A stretch of DNA of 19,918 nt from SAR324 cluster bacterium (lineage in GTDB: Bacteria; SAR324; NAC60-12): the NCBI GenBank assembly GCA_022448705.1, contig JAKUUF010000014.1:1-19918 (forward strand), in the 5' to 3' direction. The position numbers and the translations under genes were made by a program. How positions within the stretch are numbered: position 1 is the first letter of the stretch; each line of letters begins with the position of its first letter. Below, piece by piece: positions 7,451 through 15,534 of this stretch. The notes under the pieces were generated by a model that worked only from the letters and a program-made list of their open reading frames with translations, searched no databases and had not been told where the DNA came from.

Positions 7451-8356
7451 ATGAGACTTGTAAAAGTTGCAGTAATCCAGATGGCGTGTTCTGAGGATCA
7501 TGCAGAAAATGTTGATAAGGCAGAAAATCTTGTCCGGGAAGCAGCAGTGCAAGGAGCAAACATTATTTTGCTTCCGGAATTGTTTGAAACAAGGTATTTT
7601 TGTAAGCAACAAAATCCAGAATTTTTCGAATGGGCACGCCCTTTTGAAAAACACCCGGTTCTCGAAAGAATGGGTAGTGTAGCGGAAGAATTGAATGTTG
7701 TGCTTCCAGTAAGTTTTTTTGAGCGTTCCGGGAATACATTTTTCAACTCGCTGGCCATTATTGACGCGGATGGCCAGAAGTTGGGAGTTTACCGCAAATC
7801 ACATATTCCAGATGGTCCAGGTTACCTGGAAAAGTTTTATTTTTCTCCAGGGAACAGCGGATTTAAAGTTTGGGATACTCGATTTGGAAAAATTGGTGCA
7901 GGAATTTGCTGGGATCAATGGTTTCCGGAAGCAGCCCGTGTAATGGCATTGCAAGGTGCTGAGATACTTTGTTATCCTACTGCAATCGGATCTGAGCCGA
8001 CTGATACGGATTATGATTCTTGCCCGCACTGGACAATAACAATGCAGGGCCACGCAGCAGCCAATATCATGCCTGTCATGGCTTCAAATAGGTTTGGTTT
8101 TGAAAAAGGTATTTCGGGAAAATCCGAAAATTCATATGATGTGACTTTTTATGGTTCCTCGTTTATTTCAGGGCCAAAAGGTGAGCTGCTTGAGCAGGCT
8201 GGACGTGACGAGGAAAAGATTTTATTGGCAGAATTTGATCTTGACCAGATTCAAAAATTGCGTAGCGGATGGGGAATCTTCAGAGATCGCCGTCCTGAAT
8301 TGTATAATGTTCTTTTAAGTATTGACGGTTCTCCTATAATAAGTGAAATTCAATAA
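7451..8356 (+). CDS. aguB: N-carbamoylputrescine amidase
   Basis: The 301-residue nitrilase-superfamily protein matches N-carbamoylputrescine amidases along its whole length. Diagnostic stretches include VIQMACSEDHAENV, YRKSHIPDGPGY, EKFYFSPG, ICWDQWFPEAARVMALQGA, YPTAIGSEP and GIFRDRRPELY. The Glu-Lys-Cys triad is Glu43, Lys116 and Cys153. The enzyme converts N-carbamoylputrescine to putrescine, CO2 and ammonia, normally as the second step of agmatine breakdown after agmatine deiminase (AguA). No aguA is present in this window, so carbamoylputrescine must come from elsewhere or a related ureido compound is the real substrate. It precedes the PhyH gene by 22 bases and follows the acetylpolyamine amidohydrolase, which supports a polyamine role. 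Confidence 0.93.
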   Translation: MRLVKVAVIQMACSEDHAENVDKAENLVREAAVQGANIILLPELFETRYFCKQQNPEFFEWARPFEKHPVLERMGSVAEELNVVLPVSFFERSGNTFFNSLAIIDADGQKLGVYRKSHIPDGPGYLEKFYFSPGNSGFKVWDTRFGKIGAGICWDQWFPEAARVMALQGAEILCYPTAIGSEPTDTDYDSCPHWTITMQGHAAANIMPVMASNRFGFEKGISGKSENSYDVTFYGSSFISGPKGELLEQAGRDEEKILLAEFDLDQIQKLRSGWGIFRDRRPELYNVLLSIDGSPIISEIQ

Positions 8357-8378
8357 ATTTTAAATTTAGGGACACAAT

Positions 8379-9245
8379 ATGTTGAGTAAAGCACAAGTTG
8401 ATCAATTCTGGGAAAACGGATTTGTAATTGCAGAAAATGGTGCCACAGTCGAGCAGCTTAATGATCTGTCTGAACAACTGGATGAGTGGATTGAGCAAAG
8501 CAGGGATCATGACATAAACTACGGCAAGACTCCCGACGGAAAGGCCAGGTTTGACCTGGAAGCTGGTCATTCGGCGGAGCAGCCCAGATTGCGCCGGGTG
8601 GCAAATCCTGCAGACATTTCCGAGGCATACTACGAAGTCCTGATCGATGGCGTGATCCCGGACATGGTGGCAGACCTTATTGGTCCGGATGTAAAATTTC
8701 ATCACTGCAAGGTTAATATCAAGCTTCCCGGAATGCAGACAAGGGTGGACTTTCACCAGGACCATCCTTATGATCCGCACACCAATGACGATATGGTTAC
8801 GGCTCTGCTGATGCTGGATGAAATGACTGAAGGAAACGGATGTCCCTTGTTGGTGCCTGGTTCACACCGAAAACGCTACAGCCATTTTCAGGATGGAAAA
8901 TTTACAGGAAAGGTTGATCCCAGTCTGAACACTGAACTTGAACAGAGTGCCGTACCAATCACTGGAAAGCCTGGCGATGTTTGTCTGATGCACACATGGA
9001 TGGTGCACGGCGGACCGCCAAACCACTCCAACAAACCACGCAGGCTTCTGATCTGCGACTACCCTGCCGCCGATGCTATGCCTCTTACACATCCGATGGT
9101 CCCCTCGATTTACAGTCACAAGGTGATACGCGGACAGCCAGCAAAAGTCGCTCGTATGATCAAGGCTGAATTGGAGATTCGTACGCAGTACGAGGAGGAT
9201 TCATTCTTTGAACTTCAGGGGCAGGCCACTGCGGGCAAGAGTTGA
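8379..9245 (+). CDS. Phytanoyl-CoA dioxygenase (PhyH) family oxygenase
   Basis: This 288-residue Fe(II)/2-oxoglutarate-dependent oxygenase has the metal triad His126-x-Asp128 (in DFHQDHPY) and His210 (MVHGG), with the 2-oxoglutarate-binding Arg at 221 or 222 (KPRRLL). The PhyH family hydroxylates very different small molecules, including phytanoyl-CoA, ectoine and N-methyl or phosphonate compounds, so the fold alone does not give a substrate. The ectoine-hydroxylase signature is not evident. AGGGA lies 8 bases before the ATG. With 22 bases to aguB it probably ends the catabolic transcript. It converges on the next gene with only 8 bases between the stops, leaving no room for a terminator. Confidence 0.9.
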   Translation: MLSKAQVDQFWENGFVIAENGATVEQLNDLSEQLDEWIEQSRDHDINYGKTPDGKARFDLEAGHSAEQPRLRRVANPADISEAYYEVLIDGVIPDMVADLIGPDVKFHHCKVNIKLPGMQTRVDFHQDHPYDPHTNDDMVTALLMLDEMTEGNGCPLLVPGSHRKRYSHFQDGKFTGKVDPSLNTELEQSAVPITGKPGDVCLMHTWMVHGGPPNHSNKPRRLLICDYPAADAMPLTHPMVPSIYSHKVIRGQPAKVARMIKAELEIRTQYEEDSFFELQGQATAGKS

Positions 9246-9253
9246 GGATTTGA

Positions 9254-9988
9254 TTATCGGGACAATTGAATTTGCTTTAAAAATGCCTTTGAGTGCCTGC
9301 CGTTGCTGCTTTCAGTTTTTTGTACATCCACCTCAATGGCCAGTGCAGAAACAGGCGGAGGCTCCTTCCCGAATAATTCCTTGAATTTTTCTGAGAGATT
9401 AACCTCTGTAACAAAAGTTTTTCCTTTAGTGCCGTCGCAGGGTATGCAGAGATAACGTCCACCTTCCTGCCAGTAGTTTCCGTAATAAACCTGATCGGGT
9501 TTTTCATTTTCTCCAAGAAAGAAACTGATGTAGTATGGAAGGTCCGGTGCCAGGAAGAACCCGCTGTCAAGCTTGTCGTCGCCAAATAAAATCATGAAGG
9601 AAATGGCCTGACGTGTATTACGGGTCTTTTCTTTTTGGCCGCTCCAGTCGGCTCCTTTTGGGTATTGATCCACACCCCATTCGATGCGCAATTTGATCTC
9701 TCCATTCAAATAATCTTTCTTTTCAAACTCACGATTAATTACCCCAATTTGATCCTTGGTGGGTTCGATCACAAGGCTACCATTCTCAAAACGCAGATTC
9801 ATATCATTTATGTCTTCATGGAATTCCCAGTTTTTATTGTAAAACCATTCCTTGACATTTCCCGAAGCCGAAGAGAAATCCATTTCATATATAGTTTCTG
9901 CCTTAATGGAAAATGAAAAAAACAAAAAACAAAACAGTGCCGTTATTGTTTTACATTTTACAATTACTGAATAACTTATTTTCTTCAT
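9254..9988 (-). CDS. Secreted protein of unknown function, DUF3047-like
   Basis: The 244-residue protein starts with a clear Sec signal peptide: a Lys-rich start, a hydrophobic core ALFCFLFFSFS and a likely cleavage site at SIKA|ETIY (about residue 30). The mature part is soluble and polar, with GEIKLRIEWGVDQYPKG, a YYGNYWQEGGRYLCIPCDG segment with two Cys, and SALAIEVDVQ near the end. The overall pattern resembles DUF3047-type periplasmic proteins, but I cannot confirm the family. No catalytic motif is recognised. It stands alone, convergent with the PhyH gene and 257 bases downstream of the ribokinase gene. Confidence 0.7.
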   Translation of the reverse strand: MKKISYSVIVKCKTITALFCFLFFSFSIKAETIYEMDFSSASGNVKEWFYNKNWEFHEDINDMNLRFENGSLVIEPTKDQIGVINREFEKKDYLNGEIKLRIEWGVDQYPKGADWSGQKEKTRNTRQAISFMILFGDDKLDSGFFLAPDLPYYISFFLGENEKPDQVYYGNYWQEGGRYLCIPCDGTKGKTFVTEVNLSEKFKELFGKEPPPVSALAIEVDVQKTESSNGRHSKAFLKQIQLSR

Positions 9989-10245
9989 TTTTTGCGCAAT
10001 ACCTATTTACTAAAATAATATACAATTAATCCCGCATCTTGGTTAAATAAGATCAAGCATCACATTAAGCAATCTCAAAAAAGATTTCAAGATTTTATCA
10101 TCCCGCTTAAGTGGATAATGACATTTTACTGAGTTTATTTAAGGATAGAATTATTTTATTTAGGTTTGTCAGTCTATGTATAAGCTGATGAAGGCAGTGT
10201 TGTGAAATTTTTTTACGGTAAATATACCAATATCATATATGAAGA

Positions 10246-11205
10246 TTATGATGGTGAATTTACGGTTGAATTTAATGCAGACATGTATGGTTCTCCCAGT
10301 GCAGGATGGTTTTTTAGTTGGTGGGGTGTAAGGTATGACGTCTGGGCACCTGATGAAGTAACACTAGCCGCTGCAGCAAGGCTGGCCATAAAAGTGCTTT
10401 TTGCCAGATCATTTCCCTTACAGAGTTCTGCAGCCATTACTCCGACAAATGCGTCACCAGCCCCGAGTGAGCTAACTGCTTTTACAGGATGTGCAGCTAT
10501 GTGTTTAACCACAGAACCTGTACCGTAAACTAGTCCGTTTTCACCAAGGGTAATCACAGTTTTTCTGCATCTTTGCTGCAAAATTTCCAGACAGGCAAAG
10601 GAGTCCTTGATGTGATTTATCTTTATCCCTGATAGACTAAATGCTTCAACTTCATTTACTACAAGGATTTCTATCCAGTCCCACCATGAATTTGGAATAG
10701 GAACCGCAGGTGCGGCATTCAGTAGAACCGGTATACCTTGTTTTTTAGATTTCAGCCCCAGTGCTTCGGTGAAAGAATGCGGACACTCAAGCTGCATTAC
10801 TGTCAATCCGATTGATTCCCAGAAAATTGAATCCTCTGGCAAATCAGCACTGTCAAGGTCTGAATTGGCGCCTGCCAGTACAGCTGCCTGATAATTCCCT
10901 TCTGGGTCTATGAAGTCCAGGGCAATGCCTGATGGAGTAAGTCCCTGTAAAAGATATTTTGTATTGACGCCTGCATTCTCAAGGGAATTTTTAAGGATTT
11001 TTCCAGGCTCGTCATCTCCTGTCCGACCAATGAAATTAACCTTCATGCCCCAAAGCGCCGCAGCAACTGCCTGGTTGGCTCCCTTACCTCCGGGATGCTC
11101 CTCATAATTCAGGGCCATGATTGTTTCACCTTGTTCCGGAATTCTTTCAACATACATCATCCGGTCAAGGTTAGCCGCTCCAGCCACAAGCAGTTCTGAA
11201 GTCAC
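10246..11205 (-). CDS. rbsK: Ribokinase (PfkB family sugar kinase)
   Basis: The 319-residue PfkB kinase has the N-terminal AGAANLDRMMYV, the sugar-binding GGKGANQAVAAA (39-50), the NxxE magnesium motif in VVNEVEA (185-188) and GAGDAF (248-253) with catalytic Asp251. The GGKGAN motif and length fit ribokinase, which phosphorylates D-ribose to ribose 5-phosphate; a related sugar is possible. The residues before GAGDAF are SSL rather than the usual DTT, a mild divergence. The start codon is GTG at 11203-11205 and overlaps the TGA stop of the upstream sugar isomerase gene (GTGA), so the two are translationally coupled and likely act in one pathway. No sugar transporter is in view. Confidence 0.88.
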   Translation of the reverse strand: MTSELLVAGAANLDRMMYVERIPEQGETIMALNYEEHPGGKGANQAVAAALWGMKVNFIGRTGDDEPGKILKNSLENAGVNTKYLLQGLTPSGIALDFIDPEGNYQAAVLAGANSDLDSADLPEDSIFWESIGLTVMQLECPHSFTEALGLKSKKQGIPVLLNAAPAVPIPNSWWDWIEILVVNEVEAFSLSGIKINHIKDSFACLEILQQRCRKTVITLGENGLVYGTGSVVKHIAAHPVKAVSSLGAGDAFVGVMAAELCKGNDLAKSTFMASLAAAASVTSSGAQTSYLTPHQLKNHPALGEPYMSALNSTVNSPS

Positions 11206-12170
11206 TGATCTTCCAGAAGTTCAAGGATGCCCATCGTGTCCATTTTAACAAGCATCTCCTTAATGCCTTTTTCATCCAGGGAACTGGCTTGCTTCCACCA
11301 TTTACAGAAGCGTCGAATGTTGTATTCCGCTTCTCGCACAGGGTCCTCATTTTTCGGGAAAGTATCAAAATAGATATGCCCCTGAAAATCAAATCGCTGC
11401 AGCCAGTAGATGAATTCCAGGGTCATTAAGGGGTGCACAGTTCCCAGAGCAAGTCCGTCTTCACTGCCTGGTTTAACAAATCCGTCATTCAACTGAACCC
11501 CGAATAGCCTGCCTTCCTGCCCTGCCAGTGCGGCGGACTGTCCTGGATTTTCCGTGGCCATCAGGCAATGACCAAAATCGAGGGTCAGTCCCATGTTTTC
11601 CCGATCTATATCTCTTACCATCAGCATTGCCGTTCCAGTAGTGTTATGTATGAAAAACCTGCGTGGTTCTGTGGGCTTTGGTTCAAGTGAAACTTTGAGA
11701 TCAGGAAACGAATCACAAACGGTGCGGAAGGCTTCCGTGCAGTGGTTCCACATCACCTCGTAATCAGCCTGCAGTGAATAATCATATCCGTCGAATGCAG
11801 ACCATACAACCAGTTCCCTGGCTCCTAAATCCATGGCCCATTCTCCCGCGTTCAACACCAAGTTAATGGCAGCTCTGCGTTTTGATGGTTCAGGATTTGT
11901 AAACGCTCCGCCTTCGAACTCTGCAGGAAATCTTGTGCAGACGGCACCTGTTCTAAGGGAAACATTCTCCAGGGCGGATGTTACCTCTTTTACAGTTAAT
12001 CCTTCAAGGTGCTGCGGACTGTTGAAATCCACGAGCTTCAAGCCCTTGATCGTCCCCTGCCTGGCTATCCAGCCAAGTACATTGTTCTCTCCTGACCATA
12101 GATCCAGACGTTCCCCCATGGAGTTAAGTCTGGAGGCAAAGCAGGGGGGATTTTTTAGTTCATTTGTCAT
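11202..12170 (-). CDS. Sugar isomerase/epimerase, xylose isomerase-like TIM barrel
   Basis: The 322-residue protein has the metal-binding layout of xylose isomerase-like TIM barrels: Glu163 in SLEPKP, Asp198 and His201 in LTLDFGHC, Asp229 in VQLNDG and Asp269 in YFDTFPKNEDP. Members isomerise or epimerise sugars. The exact substrate is not evident, and family members are easily mis-named. There is no signal peptide, so it is cytoplasmic. It is the promoter-proximal gene of a two-gene unit with ribokinase, with a GTGA overlap. This suggests conversion of a less common sugar into one that the kinase can phosphorylate. The ATG at 12168-12170 has no strong ribosome-binding site. Confidence 0.82.
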   Translation of the reverse strand: MTNELKNPPCFASRLNSMGERLDLWSGENNVLGWIARQGTIKGLKLVDFNSPQHLEGLTVKEVTSALENVSLRTGAVCTRFPAEFEGGAFTNPEPSKRRAAINLVLNAGEWAMDLGARELVVWSAFDGYDYSLQADYEVMWNHCTEAFRTVCDSFPDLKVSLEPKPTEPRRFFIHNTTGTAMLMVRDIDRENMGLTLDFGHCLMATENPGQSAALAGQEGRLFGVQLNDGFVKPGSEDGLALGTVHPLMTLEFIYWLQRFDFQGHIYFDTFPKNEDPVREAEYNIRRFCKWWKQASSLDEKGIKEMLVKMDTMGILELLEDQ

Positions 12171-12582
12171 CAGGAAGAATTTCTAATTTACAGATGTTAA
12201 GTTTAGCATTTAGGTCCTCAATTGTCTAAAACAAGGTTTTGATGTTTTAAAGTTTTTCTTGAACATTATTAGGCGCCACCAAGCTATTCTGAAAAAGAAT
12301 TTGTGGAACGGAAATCAGGTATCATGAAATTTAATTAAATCAACAGGTGTGTAATTGATACAAAGTAATTCCTGCAAATCCTGACAACCTATTGCACAAT
12401 GGCGGGTTATCACAGCCAAATAATACTCTTGAGCATTTGTGCTTGTTTTAACATTGCCTTCCTGCTGTTAAAATTTATCTGCCGGTTTCAGATTTTTTCA
12501 GGGAATTTATTTAATTGCTATATCTTTTGTTCAATATGCTGAGGAAGTATGCATATCAATTAAGGTCACTACTGAGTAAGTA
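12171..12582. other. Intergenic region of 412 bases with one weak hairpin
   Basis: There is no gene in this AT-rich stretch between two - strand genes. The only structure seen is an imperfect hairpin at 12276-12306: outer arms CCAC and GTGG, inner perfect arms ATTCT and AGAAT, and loop GAAAA. It could lie in the leader of the isomerase-ribokinase transcript or mark the end of the upstream gene. A TATGCATA palindrome lies near 12548. No convincing promoter or terminator was found. Confidence 0.4.
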
Positions 12583-13818
12583 CTACAGGGAGGTTGATTC
12601 CTCTGAAGCAGGATCATCTGATGTTTCAGATTCTTTGTCTGAAGGGAGTTCTATTTCTTCCATTGGATTGGGATTGATGAAAAAAAGGTGATTGCCTGGC
12701 AGCGTTTTGGTGGCAACTTCAATTTCCTGTTTGAGCAGATCACTTGTGATTCTTCTGCGCAAAATACTTTTTCGTTTTAATGTGAGTAATTCAAGCTCAA
12801 GATGACCAAAGGTGTTTTTCAATTCTGCAAGCTGACGATATTCAGCAGTATTTTCCAGATAATCAATTATCAGGCTTTCCCTTCTAGGAGAATAACCACT
12901 GAATACTATAGTATAAACTTGCTCCATTTCACCTGTTCTCTGATAAAACAGAGTGATTTGTTCAATAGACTGGCGCACGCTTTCCAAAACAGCATGTTTC
13001 CCCGCCATTTGCAGCAAACTTTGCCACTGGGTTTCATCAGGATTATTAACTGATCTTTCAATTCCCTCAACCACAGTTTCAGCAATCTGCTGTCCGTCAG
13101 CTGTATTAAATACACTGAAACGCACAGTTGATTTAACCTGATAAAATGATCCTTTAAGGTTGTCACGTTCCCCGGGAATGATTTCCATGATCACCAGTAT
13201 CTCAGCGTTATAATTCAGAGCAAGCGCTATCAGGATGTCAACAGGCAGAATGTCTGATTTATCCTGGTCAAATAATCGATATACCTGCCTCATTTTTTGC
13301 TGATCAAACGTACGGAAACCATTCTCAGCGAAAGTCTCCTGCACTGCCGGAATTGTGTTTTGCACTGTTCCATGATCACGAGGAATTGCCCTGGCAGTCC
13401 TTTCCTGGTAAACAAGCATAAGACTTTTGTAACCCATTCTGTCGTGAAGGATGCCCAGCTGTTTTAGTTTCTGCTGAATTTTTACTTCTGCTACATTGGC
13501 CTTGATTTGAACTTCAACATATCGTTGGTCAAGATCGATATCCTGGTTAACTATTTCAAAATTGCTGATGAATTTTTGATTGAAATTATAGATCTGCTCC
13601 CTGATAACCTGATAATTGTCATTGATAGTTTTTTTTACCAAAAATATCTCCACTCCTTTTTTAATAGCTTTAAGTTGAGCATTTTTCAGTACCCTCTCCT
13701 TGGCCTCAACAATATCATCGCTGTAAATTTTCGCTGATGCAGTGATAAAAATCTCTTTTGCATGCACAGGAATACAGAGCAATGACGAGACAACAAACAC
13801 TAGAAATACAAATTTCAT
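12583..13818 (-). CDS. Exported protein with FlgT-like N-terminal domain, function unknown
   Basis: The chosen start, ATG 13818, gives 411 residues and a typical signal peptide MKFVFLVFVVSSLLCIPVHA; an in-frame GTG at 13833 would add five residues. The mature N-terminal part (ITASAKIYSDDIVEAKERVL onward, about 100 residues) resembles the N-terminal domain of flagellar assembly protein T and similar periplasmic proteins: a sound-alike strand, a run of AK/AR-rich helix, then a beta stretch ending RYVEVQIKANVAEV. A CsgG/TolB-like middle part (SLMLVYQERTARAIPRD) follows, and the C-terminal tail is acidic and Ser-rich. No flagellar genes are nearby. It lies 99 bases downstream of a probable lipoprotein gene on the same strand, so the two likely serve one envelope function. 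Confidence 0.65.
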   Translation of the reverse strand: MKFVFLVFVVSSLLCIPVHAKEIFITASAKIYSDDIVEAKERVLKNAQLKAIKKGVEIFLVKKTINDNYQVIREQIYNFNQKFISNFEIVNQDIDLDQRYVEVQIKANVAEVKIQQKLKQLGILHDRMGYKSLMLVYQERTARAIPRDHGTVQNTIPAVQETFAENGFRTFDQQKMRQVYRLFDQDKSDILPVDILIALALNYNAEILVIMEIIPGERDNLKGSFYQVKSTVRFSVFNTADGQQIAETVVEGIERSVNNPDETQWQSLLQMAGKHAVLESVRQSIEQITLFYQRTGEMEQVYTIVFSGYSPRRESLIIDYLENTAEYRQLAELKNTFGHLELELLTLKRKSILRRRITSDLLKQEIEVATKTLPGNHLFFINPNPMEEIELPSDKESETSDDPASEESTSL

Positions 13819-13917
13819 CAGTAAAATATCCACAAATTATTCAGGAGGGTATTGATTTTCTGCAAATCTGAAACTTAACTGTTGGAAAATTAAACCGAAA
13901 ACTGCTTCTAATCAAGA

Positions 13918-15234
13918 TTAAGGATTATTTATGTTCGACGGTTGCAGCAGGGCACCATCTGGAGGAGGGAGTTTCCCGGCGGACTCAACATTTCTTTCAT
14001 TTAAAGCATCAAATGGATTATAATTCCCGAGGATGTGTTGAATGTCGTTCCATGCCAGGGCATATTTTTCATCAGGATTATAAGCATTAGCCTGTGCAAA
14101 ATGATATGCTGCCAATTCCATTTCATTTCGTAACTGATATACAGAACCTATATTATAGTGAGCAGCTGCTAAATTCATACGGTTGTTTTTTTGAGAGCGG
14201 CTGGAGTGTGATTTTATGATCTGCGCGTATCTATTATAGTCCTGGTTTGAAATCAGTCCCATCAGCACAACATCGATTTCCTCTATGTTAAATTCTTTAC
14301 CGTGAATTTCCAGCAATGGACTTAAAGTAGAAGATGGTAATTTGGCCTTTTTGAGTCTGGTGTAAACATTATCTGTAAATTCAAAAGTTTCTGATTCGGG
14401 ATAAGTTCGAGGTTCAAAAAGCACATAATTCCAGCCCTTAAGCGCAAGGTCATACCTTCCCCCCGTGGCAAAATGATTTGAACGAATGATGCGTGGATGT
14501 CCGAAATCAAGCAAACCTATTGTCCATGGGACAGGCTCGCTTCCTTTTTCAAGCACAACAATTTTCTCAGTTTTTTCAGGATTTATCCGGTCTAAGAACT
14601 TCTTTATAAGCAATTGAGCAAGATGAACCATTTCGTCAGTTGTATCAGGGATCAGCAGTATGCTTTCTTCTCCTGTGTAGCTCTGCTTTAAACTCGCTTT
14701 TTCCAGATTGGAAAAAAGTATTTTGTCTCCAGTGGAATTGGTGATTTTAAAGGCAATTTCCAGATGAAGTGTTCTGTCAATTGAACGTACAGGGTATGGT
14801 TTTTCCACAAATTCAAATGCACGGCCGACAACATTTATTCCTGAGGGATTTTCCTTCACCACTTCTTTTTCTACCAGACTGATGTGAGTCTGCTGCAGTA
14901 ACTGTTGCTGATCATTTACTTTATAACTCTGTACTTCGGCGCTAATTACAGCCACCTGTTTTTTCCCGTTTTCAGGAAGAAAGGCAAAATATTTCAGGCT
15001 GGAGAGCTGATTTATTTCATGGATAAGTATTCTGCTGAAAACTACTGACTGCTTACCCTTGAACTTTTCAAGGTAAAGTCCCCTAATTCCCGAAATTGCA
15101 TCTGGTGATGGAGGTATCTGATGATGAATCTCGGTAACGGAACATCCTGACTGAAGCATCAAACCAGGAAATAATGCTGCAATGCAGAAGAGACGAATGA
15201 AAGAAATACTGAATACAGAGACAGGAAACTTCAT
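13918..15234 (-). CDS. Probable lipoprotein with C-terminal TPR-like region, function unknown
   Basis: The 438-residue protein begins with a hydrophobic leader ending in LMLQSGC. This is close to a lipobox, though Gln at -3 is not canonical. After it come a repetitive beta-rich middle region (LLDFGHPRIIRSNHF) and, near residues 350-400, a helical stretch LAAAHYNIGSVYQLRNEME followed by AAYHFAQANAYNP that reads as one TPR hairpin pair. I recognise no named family. The start codon is one base after the stop of the pilin-like fragment (taa-c-ATG), so translation is probably coupled to that frame. The exported FlgT-like protein follows downstream. Confidence 0.65.
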   Translation of the reverse strand: MKFPVSVFSISFIRLFCIAALFPGLMLQSGCSVTEIHHQIPPSPDAISGIRGLYLEKFKGKQSVVFSRILIHEINQLSSLKYFAFLPENGKKQVAVISAEVQSYKVNDQQQLLQQTHISLVEKEVVKENPSGINVVGRAFEFVEKPYPVRSIDRTLHLEIAFKITNSTGDKILFSNLEKASLKQSYTGEESILLIPDTTDEMVHLAQLLIKKFLDRINPEKTEKIVVLEKGSEPVPWTIGLLDFGHPRIIRSNHFATGGRYDLALKGWNYVLFEPRTYPESETFEFTDNVYTRLKKAKLPSSTLSPLLEIHGKEFNIEEIDVVLMGLISNQDYNRYAQIIKSHSSRSQKNNRMNLAAAHYNIGSVYQLRNEMELAAYHFAQANAYNPDEKYALAWNDIQHILGNYNPFDALNERNVESAGKLPPPDGALLQPSNINNP

Positions 15235-15235
15235 G

Positions 15236-15415
15236 TTATTCAGACGTGATTTCGTTCATTATATTTTGAAGATTTTTGTTCTGGTCAATCGTCCAGATAT
15301 CAAGTGCAGTATCATCATCAAGGTTACCTTTTGCAGTGACAGTGAATGAGGAACTATCTCCGGTTTTGAGACAAAATATTGCAGAATTTATGAAAAATGT
15401 GCCGACATCTAACAT
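15236..15415 (-). pseudogene. Type IV pilin/pseudopilin C-terminal fragment (59 codons)
   Basis: Reading the - strand from ATG 15413-15415 to TAA 15236-15238 gives 59 residues. The second half, FTVTAKGNLDDDTALDIWTI followed by DQNKNL, is the typical C-terminal end of deltaproteobacterial-type pilins and pseudopilins (beta strand, GNLD/GNID turn, D-x-W-T-I). The prepilin leader and the hydrophobic N-terminal helix are missing, and none is found in the 119 bases up to nuoN. It therefore looks like the remnant of a larger gene or a very divergent short protein. The frame stays open upstream of the ATG for about 20 codons. The stop lies one base before the lipoprotein start. The family assignment is by motif memory only. 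Confidence 0.5.
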
Positions 15416-15534
15416 CGTCTTACTGCAAATTAAAAGCGTGTAATAGAGAACATTTCTTTCCGGAAGGAGGACTGTTTCCCGCTTCGGTCAGGCTAATGTT
15501 TTTGAAAAAATTTGTCGAGTTTTTTTGCAGGTAC

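Noticed and set aside
8334..8780. A - strand open frame of 148 codons across the aguB-PhyH junction
   Set aside because: It is antisense to two conserved genes, covering the PhyH metal-site region, and has no recognisable motif.
10202..10528. A + strand open frame of 108 codons overlapping the end of the ribokinase gene
   Set aside because: Most of it is antisense to well-conserved ribokinase sequence, including the GAGDAF region, and the rest matches nothing recognisable.
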